Of a stretch of DNA of 62,000 nucleotides, positions 49,001 to 61,000 are shown piece by piece. Origin of the DNA: Phoronis australis (Eukaryota > Phoronida > Phoronidae); assembly GCA_002633005.1 (NCBI GenBank), contig NMRA01000158.1:498433-560432 (forward strand). The letters are read 5' to 3'. Within the stretch, counting starts at the first letter, position 1; each line of letters opens with the position of its first letter. Both the position numbers and the translations under genes were made by a program. Under the pieces are notes generated by a model. It searched no databases, was not told the DNA's origin, and worked only from the letters and a program-made list of their open reading frames with translations.

Positions 49001-52000
49001 GTGGCTGAAACATAGAGGCTACCTGTTAAACACCCTGTATACAATCCAACCTACTCTCATATACAATGGTTCACTTTTATAAATTGCTAAATAATAATCC
49101 AATCCTTCTTGCAAAATAGAATAATGTGCACCACCATGTCACCAATAAAGCAGCAAGGCACACCTGCTAAATTTTTATCAACAATTCTTTCCAAATAATC
49201 TGCTTATTTACAGATATAGTGCCATTGTTCAAAGAACTCATCATGATCTCAAAAACGTCACGGTCACCAGAATTAAATGTGCTCAAATACGAACCAAATC
49301 TAGTTTATGAATACACAGTAAAAAAGGAATCAATTAAAACAACGAGAGCGCTCGGAGGAGCGATACTTAGCGGAAATAATCGAAAAGACGACGATGAGGG
49401 AGACGACGACAATCGTGACGATCAAGGCGGAAATTATGAATAACACAATAACATTCTTGTGACTAGAGAAGAAATCAAATAGAGAGCAAACAATCAACTA
49501 CAATAAAGAACTATAGATGGCGCAACATGACGGTCCAGTCTACAGTAGGACAGTGCTGGCTTGGTCAGTCTGGGTCAACTAGGCATAACCAAAACAAAGT
49601 GAAGTGAAAGCCAGCCAGCTGCGTGCTAGCATTTAGGTGACAGAAGGAACAACGGTATCCGAAAATCTCGAATAATTCAAAAAGTAGACGTCGTAGCGCA
49701 AAATGGAAAATATCTCCTGAAAGCCCGTTCAAAACTCTATCTAAATTGGTAGTTTGGCAAAAATCCAAAAATTTTTCAAGAAAATTGAAAATTTGCCATT
49801 TTTTTGAAATTCAAAGTCAAATAACTCGAAAACGGTAAGTCTGAGAAATACGCTCTCACAGACTTTTTGAAAGGCCATACTTCAAGGAATCCACATGCAA
49901 AAATTCACGTCATTTGCTCTTCCCGTTAAAAATTCGACACCAGAGCGATTGAAACCGTGTGAACATGCACTTCAGCTGCCATCTTGAAAGTGACTTCCGG
50001 TTCAATAATTTTTTATAAAAGCTTATTAACTTCAACAAACACGTGACCAGTTTGAATGTGATTGTGGTTTGCAAATGCGCCCTCTACAGGAGAAAACGTT
50101 TTTAGCCATATTTCGGGGTGCGCATGCGCCACGTCCAATATTTCCGCCATCTTTAACCGGAAGTCAACGATTTTCTGCACAGTTGTATCATATGCGTTCT
50201 AGTATATTCGTACAGATTTTCAGCCATGTACGTCGAAAAATGCGGCCTCTACGAGCATTAGACTGTGAAATCGGATACAAAATGGCCGCCATGTCCGCCA
50301 TTTTGTATCCGATCATGACCAAAAACAATAGGCTTCCAGGACTTTTCGATCTACACGTCGTGTGCAAATTTCGTGAAAATCGGACGAAAATTGCGACCTG
50401 AAGAGTGCGAAACAAACAAAAAAAAAAAACTTGCTGTCAGACCAACATACTTGGCGGAAGAATTCCGCCAAGTAAAAATATTAATCTTATCATTGTGACC
50501 TTGAAAACGACTTCAAGGTCATACAAAAATGACTAATATCACAAGCCTCCTGACATACACTGATGTACCAACTATGACCCAGCCACTGGTTCTTGATACA
50601 TAGTTTTACTTAATAGTCAAACTATTCACTTTCTCGAAGAGGCTTCAAAAGATGTCTTAACATCACCACAAATTTACTTCATAAAGAATAAAATCATGGA
50701 TGAAATCTGGCCAGTGGTTCTTGAGATATAGCTTTAACATGGCATGTGATCTTCGAGACATTTTCACTGAGCCAAAAACAATCCTGTATGTCACTTGTTT
50801 TAGGCGACAGGATACGACAAAGTTGCTCTACGCCCCTATATTTGACCAAAAAGCTTACGTGAAGGCCATTATTCTCAAATAATAGCTACACGAACAAACA
50901 GATGATATTACTGGCCCACAGAACAATTTATAAAGAACTCCGAGTACACGCTTTCTTGAACAACTACTTTCAATCAAAAACATGGTCTCTACTTTGCACA
51001 CAGTCAGCTATCAAAATGGCAACCAGTACCAACCCATTTTGTTTCCATGAACTGTTGAGTAGCCGCACAGGCAGTGCACTTTTGGGTATGGCAGTGGTCT
51101 TGACCGTGGGCCGCACTTGTGTATGGCGGAATGAAATTTGGTCATGTGATTGGAGTAGGCCCGGCTACAGTATGTAGCGTAACGACATCTGTTGCATTCC
51201 ATGTACTTCCTGCCAGATAAAAACCAATAAGTATGAAACACCATAGGCGGATTTAGGGGGGGCAGAGGCCCTCTCCCTTGGCTGACGCCAAAAAAATAAA
51301 TAAAACAGCAAGAGCGTGAGGAAATATTGAGTTTATTAATTAACCTTAACCCTGGTAATGAACATGCGGCTGAGACAAGATTTAGTAAGCATTCTCCCAT
51401 TTTTTTATTCCTCCGTTCGTATTTTAGCACAGGGTCCACTTTCCCAGAAATTAAAGCACCCCTTCATTTTAGGTGGGGTGCCAGCATGCAATCGTGCTTT
51501 GTGCGATTGCCAGAGACAAAATGTTGCCCCCCCTTATGGTATCCTAGATCCGTCACTGAACACTATGTGTTACACAGCCCACAGTACATGAGAAAAGTAA
51601 CTTCAAATACCACCTGACATCAGCAATTGGTCCAGAAAAAAGGTAGCACTACGTACCAATGTACTCAAGGTAGCAATAAACGTACTATTCAGCTATCTAA
51701 CAATTATGTAATTGTAATACCAATTCAAAACATGAAAGAGTTCCAGACATGATGCGGCTCCAGAGGTTTGTATGGTTTCTTAGAAAGTTTAATGAGTACT
51801 ACACAAAAGTAACAGATCCTTACTCACCTATAGTGATCTATTTGTCCCATAAGGGTGCCACATTCAAAACATTTATGGCAGCCAACTGCAGCAGGCAAGC
51901 GTAGAGATTTGAGATCAAACAGCTTTCCACGAGACGGTACGTTCAGCGACTTAACAGCGGGCTGCTCCTGGGCGGGGTAATCTTTAGATCGCATAGGCTT

Positions 52001-55000
52001 GCCTTCCTTCCCCAACCTAATCATCACAGCATTCTCTGGAGCTGAAAGGTCAAATGGCATCAATCCATTTGTAAGTCAGCAAAGAGCAAAAGCCTCAAAC
52101 AGTACCTTCTTCTTCAAAACCTTCAAATTCAAATTATTGTCGCTTTTTGGACCCAAGACCACCAAGCTTATGGCCCCTACAAACTTGTGTTCTTCGCGAA
52201 AAGCGAACTCTGTTATAAAATTGGTCTCAATTTGTTTCTTATCCAGACGAGAACTGATTCTGATCTTGCAAAAACTGGCAGCTCGTTATTGCTCGAGATC
52301 ACATTTGGCGAATAAAATGACCCAAGGTTGCAAGTCACAACAGAGCCTGATTACAAGCAACAACGAACAGTTAACTCCTTTCAAGCCCATGAATCGCATC
52401 TATTTTGACTAAGTAACAATTTGAGACAAATTTTGTAATAGCAAGTGTTCTAAATTAAAACCTCGTTTTGGTGACAGAAGGTGGGTATACAGCCACTTTA
52501 CCGATGATGTTGACAAGCATACTGTTTTGATGTGATAAGTCAATATTCGGGCAGAGTCTTTTGAAAGTTTGTTGGTCTCGAACCCCCTGAAACAGCCAGA
52601 TAACAATGACCCGGTTGACAAAGCTATCTCTAACAAAAAAGCCTGGCCAGCTGTACCAAAGGGGGGCAGCAGTGGTCCTGTCACGTAGAACAGACGGTTG
52701 TAATTACCTGTGGTGTTAGACGTGGGGATCTGCGTGATGTGATCGGCCATTCTGTGGGCCTTCTGCTCATGTTTATTACAGAAGGTCAGCTTGCAAGCAC
52801 TGCACTTTCTGATACAGTTCTTGATCATATGCCTGGCCAGGTGATCCATGTAGACTTTGGTGTTGCAGTGACCGGCACTGGTCACACGCAGCCTGAACAC
52901 ACGGAGGCAGTACATGCACAGTACACTGTCTGTGCCATCGTGTTTCTAAAACGAATAAACACTATTATCAACTGCAGTTTAGGACACATTAGTCACTTAC
53001 AAGGTCCCACATTGTGAGAACCAGTTTGGCACCTTAAATCAGTGAATAAAACTGGTTCTCAAAACGTGTTGCCTCTGTAAATGATAGCTACTGTTTGAGA
53101 TGAAGCATCTAGAATGACACTCATAACCAGAAAATATATTTCAAAAACCCAGAATGATTTAAATCCATCATCGCCAATAGGAAAAAATTATGCCACTTTT
53201 ACAGTAGTTATTTGGATAAACAATCTACTCCATCTTACATTTCACTTCCAACACTCAGCATATTTATCTAACATGACACTGTTGGCTGACAAGTCCAGTC
53301 CAATGCTATTTGTAGTTACTAACTTAAGTGTCAACTGAAAATGTCTTGTGTAAACTGGAAGTGTTTTGAGACACCAAAAACATGAAATTAGGTCATTTCT
53401 CATTTTTTCCATACAAAATGTCAGAAGTATACAAAAAAAATGATCTATCATGTCGTTTCAAGTAACCAACTGAAAACCAACATAAAATTACAAGTTGAGG
53501 CAAACCTTCTTGAAGTGGTCGAGGATATCGGCATAGAAGGACGATCTTAGACCACATAAATTGCACACATAAGGCATTTCTTGTTTGGTGTGAATCTGTC
53601 GCATGTGGGAAATCAGTGCAGAGCCTGTGGTGTGGTCCCGTTCACAGATACGGCACATAAAACTGCTCGTATTGTTCAAATGCACCTGATAACAAAAGTA
53701 AACGTTTTAATGTGAATTCCACGTTCATCCACTACAAAATCAAATAAGGAAAAAAATTCTACCATATAATGAATGACTTAGTTTTACTATGTGAACAACT
53801 GATGTCAACCATGTCTCATTGCTTTAATTTATCATTGCGAAGGGATGACTAACATCAAAGACGAAAAGTTGAATACACTCCAGTCACAGCCAGGCAAAAT
53901 AGCCTAAACTGACAGGTCACAACTGAGAATTTGGCCATAACTAGAAACCCTTGAGCTGTGAAATCATTAACTCTGCCATCTTACCTATTCATCAACAGTT
54001 CTGGTATAATAGAATTTAAACAAAGTTTGGGTAACATATGATGGTAAGCGGAATAGCTTACATGATGTTCTTCCTGGCAGGTACTCTGAATTTCCACAAG
54101 AGCCCTTTCGAAAACGGACCGTGTTGAAAAATATGACCCTAAAATACCTGGAAGTTGTTTGGTGTGAAGGCTTTTTGAAAGCCCAGGATAGGACTGCCAA
54201 TCATCCCAAGATTAAACCACTCTGGCTTAGTATTAAAAAATAACCAGTCATCTCAATTATAATGACTTCATAATACAAATTCCAAGACTTCTTGACAAGT
54301 TTCTATTTTGCCAGATCAGGTCGAAGTTGACGCAGTTGGGTCTACCTGAAAATTTGCAGGCTAAGTCCTTATCTCTGCGATTGCTCGGCAAATTAAATGG
54401 AAACGCAACACACAGCGACAATGTGAAAATGAAGTAGGCTGAAAACTGCTTAATGTTTTTAGGAATGAATTTTGTGGAAAAAATGATCTACCTCAAATCA
54501 CTGAACCATGTCCAGTAAGTATCGTAACGTGGTGCTGGGGAATAACATGGCATGATGCGGGCTATGTGAGCCCGCGAGGTATGTCACTTGTGCCGAGGTC
54601 ACCTATTTACAGAATTTTTTGTTTTCACATTTATATGTTGTCAATTAATACAACTGCACTTTGTTTAGCGTCAACTATGTCAAAAGAGCATTGTTATTCC
54701 GTTTCGGCTATACATTAGCCTATTTAGGGGCATGCAAATAAATCATTAAGTGAGTTACAGAGAAACTGAGTCCCAATGTCTTCAATCTCAGAAGACTTGT
54801 GGTGGAGCCCTACCTTTTCCACATGACACTGAGTTTCATACGGCGTGTTGAACTGGACATAGCAGTGCTTACACGTGGTCAGGTAACTCAGATCTAGGTT
54901 CAACTGTTTCTCAGTGTCGATGTGTCCCTGCATGTGCTTCATCACTTCGGTATTGTTGTAGAACATTTTCTGACATGTGTGACACTGCAACGACAAGTAA

Positions 55001-58000
55001 CCAAGTGCAATATGATCTGGGGCTGTGTTCCAGAGATGCACGACATTCATGAACCACTTGCAACCAGAAATCTTTGCTTACGGAATTTCAAAGGTCACCA
55101 CTTTACTAGAATACACTAGTAAGGTCCCAGGCATGCCTATGGAATGACTTACTGTGGTCAGGCGTTCTCTTCAGTAAGTTTCTCACTTCTATGGAAATCA
55201 GCCTTGGGTTTCAGTCAATAAGAACAGCCGAAAGAAAACGTCAACATTACCTGGTTTCGTGCAATTTTCATTAAATTCTATCCACAATGGAACATCAAAA
55301 CAGTATGACCTTAAGTATTAACCAGCTCTATGACTACCAATAATATTGTAAAAAGATGAAGCCGGAAAACATGTGATTTCCCAAAGCGATTTTGAATAAA
55401 AAAACTTGTTTTGCTGATCATAGCTCACTGGTCCATCCTGGACTACAAAAACCAGATAATCTTCCCTGCATTGCCACTGTAGCTACCAAAAGAGAAGTCT
55501 GGTGACAAATGATCAATTTCATATGTTAAGAATGCTTCAGGGACAATAAAAAACTGGGAAGATAACATTTTCCCCACATTTTTCATGTGTGCACCAAGCT
55601 ACATACGGAAAATGATCATGAAAGAGGCCCCAAGCAGCTTTTTGGACTGTGTTTGCACCATATGTTCCCATTCAAACTTTCTTGGAGGGGGCTGCATCAG
55701 AAATCTTCAGTAAGGACCGCAATTATGTAAGTGCAGCAAGTGTTGGCTACAATATTTCACCTTAAGCAGCTGATTTAGGGTTATTTTGGCTGCTTAACAC
55801 AGAGGAATGCAGTTTATACGATTAACAAATCATCAATTTTAAGACGCTACAAGTGTTACTAACAACGAAAGGTAAATTTTTGGAACTTTAAATTAACTTA
55901 AGTTTTAAAAACAAGGACACTAAAGGAAGCCCAGAAAAAATAACTTACTAATACCCAGAACATTGAAGTTTAAAAAAGACTTGACAATCTGAACATTACC
56001 TAAAGTGATTGACAAGTTCCTTGGAATTAAATTACACCCTCACATTCAACTTCCAACAATCTGCTTTAAATGTGACATAAAAGAAGGATTTGACAAGTAA
56101 AATGTACACTTATGTAGGAATTTGGAGCAAAATGTAACACGTCACAGGTGATGACAAAAACCCTTGAAAAAGAACTATTACAAAGTTTAATCAGGGCTTG
56201 GAATGACCAACGACAAAAAACACGGAAACTTTTACGGCCCAAAACATGCGCGCTACCTAGCCTTGAAATGGTCGATGTGAACCGACAAAAATCGGGAGGA
56301 CTAAAAAAAAAAAAGGTTACCACCATCAGTAGCATGCGTCTGCGTCATCACATTTTTGGCTGCAAAGCCGTAGTATTTGTTACCATGGTTTACAATCACA
56401 CGAGCCGCCATTGAAGAAATCCACCACGCTATCCCAGATGCCCCGGCAATGTTGACAATTTACGTTCCTCCGAAACATAAAGAGCAACTTCCGCTTTTCG
56501 AGGTGAACGTCGTCTGCAACACCGCGGTAAGAAAGGACATTTGGAAAAAGCGGAAATCCGCGTTTCCGTGGAAAATTCCAAGCCTTGTTTAATTCACATT
56601 TTTTGCGGCTTAGGCAAAAATACTTGTCAAAATGTGGCAATCAAACATATTTTGTCATCGATGTACAAATCAGTTGCTTCTAGTTCTACAAATAGATTAT
56701 CACCCTTAAAAGTGATGACGCATTGCTAATCATAATTTTTAATAATGAAAACACCACTGATTTAGCTTGGGATAGTACCATTTCCAAAAACTTCCAATTT
56801 CTTTCAAACAATTTGGGATATCTTGAGAGGTTTAAGAGCATGTGATTTCAACAAAAGGGTGGTGTCACTGCATCTGATACTCTTAATCACCACAACATAA
56901 ACGACACTCAAACACTTCCTCAAAAGTAGGTCAAGTGATGCTAAGTTTGTGTGGTATGACCAGTAGAACTGCGGCGTAATCACTCCCATGAAATCAGACA
57001 TCTGATAACAAGTGACAACACTCAGAACTTAGCGATTACTTGGACCATGTAGTCAGTTGGGCATCAAGCAGTCAGTTGGTAGGTGCACATTCATACTTAG
57101 GTAGACACTTTGCACGCACGCACGCACGCACAGAGTACAGTACTTTATGCTTCATAGACACAATCCAACAATCCTAGGTTTGACTGACTGAGAAATTAAT
57201 TCACCTTGAACCTGAACTCAGCGACTTCATTAGGAGTATTGGGGTCACCTTCTTTCCTGCCATAATAGTATGTGTCTAATGACACCCAGCCGTCACCTGT
57301 TGAAAACATCAGTAGCAAATTCACACTTCAGCTCTTATGTACAGAAATTCACAAAGTTATGCATTCACACAGAAGTTCATAATAGTTGAGAAAGCTTTTC
57401 ACAAGTTGACTGAATGTTGATCTTGCTCAAATTGATTCACTGTTAACCGTGACCAAAGCGGGCGTCAACTCAATACTTTCAAATCTTTCAATAAAGAAAT
57501 TGATTACTCATGTGTGCAAGAAACAAAATATCATGACAAAACNCTCCCCTAAATGATGACTCTTGCAGCATTACCTGAACATAGACCTAAAGATGAAAAT
57601 GTCATTAACCTATTCCTTACCAGATGTCTTAGCTACCGTCTGACGAGGTGGCTGATTGGTTGGTTTTGCAGGTGATTGAATCTATAAAAGATCAGATTTT
57701 AACATCACACTGAACACGAATAAATCTAAATGAGAAAGTAAAAAACATATCAGAAGAAAACTTCACCAAATGCACCAGTAACTGCACTAAATGACCTTGA
57801 AGCACAGAATTAAAAATTACACACAGGAAACAATTATGTACGTATGCAAACATACAAATGTGGGCGCAAAAAATTGAAGACAGTGTTGAGAATCAGACAC
57901 ACATATAAAATACAAGTTGAATGAAATAGTAAAACATTTCGGATAAAATGGACTTAATATTCTCCAATAGGTGCACCAAATGACCTCAAAGTTTGGGATT

Positions 58001-61000
58001 GAAAATTGCTTAAATGTTGTAATCAATGGCTCAAGCTTGTGTCTCACTCAAAATTTAAGAACTCTGGATTTTGTTTTATTCAACTAGCAAAATTTTCCGT
58101 CACTTCTTGTGATTTTTAATTTCTTTTCCACTTTTCATTTGGCAACCATGCGCCAAAGACTGCAGAGTAGCACCAACCTGTACAACTGAACGTGACGTGA
58201 CCACTGGCGGACTAGTGACATTCTTCTGCGGGTTATTCATCAACGTGACCGGCTTGCTGACGGAGTAAGTCACACTTGTACTGCTAACCATGTGCTGAGG
58301 ATTAAGACTGGTGGGTTGAATGGGCGCGTAGGCACGCACTAATTGGTTAGGAGATGTCATGTAGTAGGTGGTACCACGCTGTATTAGAGACAGGGGCTAA
58401 AAAGGAACACCAAAAGATGTCACTCAGTCAACACAAAGAGACATTGGCTACTAAAAATATTCTAGGGGATAGACATGTCACCGACTAAACAGCGAATGTC
58501 AAACACACCCAAAATCAGGTGAGCAGAAACCACATTTAATAATTGCAAGGGGGAACAGAATTTTAGATTCGATTGCAAAACCATTTTTAGGTGCACGTTG
58601 GGTTGCAAATTGAAACCCTGACATAGTGTTATATTCCAAATCACGATAGGATTCTATTTCAGTAATTGATAGGAACACTGAAACCATCAACAAATACACT
58701 TCAATGTTTTGGGGTTGGCCAACCCTAAAACTGAAAATTCAAAGCAGGCACACGTCTACATTGCCTGTGACTTGAATTGGTAAAAGAAAAGGAATCCTAT
58801 CCTCCCAGGGAATATTATGAAACATTTCGTTTTTTTCACACATAGGATATTTTCCATTTACAAGAATCTCACATCATACGTCACATTCTCTGATCATTCA
58901 ATGTCAAGCTGAAAAGACATGCCTGAAAGCCTCAAATCAATTTCACATGACTATTCACATCCACATGTTTGTGAAAAATATGTGAAAGAACTAGAAATGC
59001 GTATTTAGGACAGTAAGATGGTCAATATGGGTGAACAATAAAAATTGGCGCAAAGGAAAGCTACGACACAAAAATACAAAGCACAATTTGAGGATTGGTC
59101 GAATTTTTGCCATGGAAGAACTCTAAGCAAATAATACATTTAACATAGAAAAATATCAAGGAATCTAGATGTGCAAATTGTAAACCAAAACACTTCTGAA
59201 CTCTCTCAACATAACAGAGTTGCCTACTCCTTCTACTGCAGATTGCTAAACCAACTTGACACCCACAAAAATGAGATTGCCCTCTGCTAGTCTTTGTAGA
59301 CAACACTGGGTTTCCAGAAGCGTTTTGATTAATAATTTGAGACCCAAGTACTTGACCTGGATGGGTAATAACCTCTAGCGTAAACAAGTAAAAAGCTGAG
59401 CAATGAAATGGACCCATGACTACAGCAAGGAAGAGCCTTAGTACACACAACAACCGATATGGGACTCCCAGAAACCGGACACCCAGACAGACGATGGCAA
59501 CATGCATCCACATACCTATATGTGGGCACACAATGCACATACAACACCTGTTGATTGTCAACTGACCTGCTGAGCAAAGGCGACTTTGTGCATGGGACGT
59601 GTCAAGTCAACAACTATAGGATGCTGAGAGACAGGCTGTTGAATGACAGGCTGTTGAGTGACAGGCTGTTGAGTGACAGGCTGTTGAGTGACAGGCCGTG
59701 AAGCAACAGACTGTTGAATGACAGGCCGCGGAGCGACAGGTCGTGGAACGACTGGCTGTTGAGGTACCGGCTGTTGAGGGGATAGCTGAGGAGTGATGGG
59801 CCGGCTGGCTACAGGTTGATGCGCGACGGCCTGGTGCGCAACGGCTGGAGTGAAAGCAGCAACTGCCACAGAACTAACGACAGCGACAGAAGATACAGTC
59901 GGCTGGGTGCTGGCTGTTTGGTTATCTTGACCTAAACGAAGAACACAAAATGTTCAAGTTGCAAAACTGAGTTTTGATTTGGACCATGTACCGTATTACC
60001 ACGCCTTCAGACCAATGAGCCTATATCCAAAATGATGCCTTTTTCACGGCCTTTTTTACCCAAGTGGTTCGCATACTAGCTCATGCGCTTAAGTGTCCCA
60101 TATCAGCTCAGTTCCTCACAGACGCCCATGGGCCTAATGGCACGGCAATACGGCACAGCTGTAAGTCTAGTCTCGACTAATTCCTACATCAGATGACCTG
60201 TTGGCTTGGGAGGAGGACGACCTCAAGCAATGAGCAACTGTCTGTTCTTTCCCATCCCATGAACCACTTCTTACTTGAGTAATGAACATATTTGAGACCA
60301 TTTTTACTAAGTAAGAAGAGGCCTGAATCAAAAGATAATTTGTTCCACACAAGGCTGGTAAAAATCAGCTATAAAAACTAAGCATGCGCACGTGCACGTT
60401 TAAATGAATACTGAATGATTTAAAACAAAGAATAATTAATTAACTTTGACAATACTTATCATTGTTGTCACAGCTAATTGGCAAAAAACAGCAAAATTAA
60501 CAATAACTTTGTATTTAGAACTGTATGACCTTATATTTAAAGATAAGCCTGAGGCCTTATATTTGGGAACATTGTTTTTATGTTTCCAGGAAACACAATA
60601 TTTCACCTGTAAATACGTGGGCTTACATGCATGATTGGTTACAAAAGTAAATATAAACAAAGGAATTCTAATTATTACCGAGATACATGAGAAAACAAAT
60701 CTATCGATAAACTAACAAAATCCAACAGGAAAATTATGCAACTGGATAATCAATAATGCATCCGAACACCCGCACACATACAGATATAAAAACACCTATG
60801 TGTGCAAGTGTGTGTATGTGTTTTCATGCATGCCTGTGTTCATGCACGCGTGCGTGTATAAAAATACAAAAATTGACTAACCATTGCAGGCAGATTCATT
60901 TGACTTTGCCATGGCTGCTGCCTGGGCCAATAACTTCTTTGCCTTTTCATTGACAGCCTCGGCAGTTTTTAGTTTGATCAGCGATTCGCTGTAAACTTTC

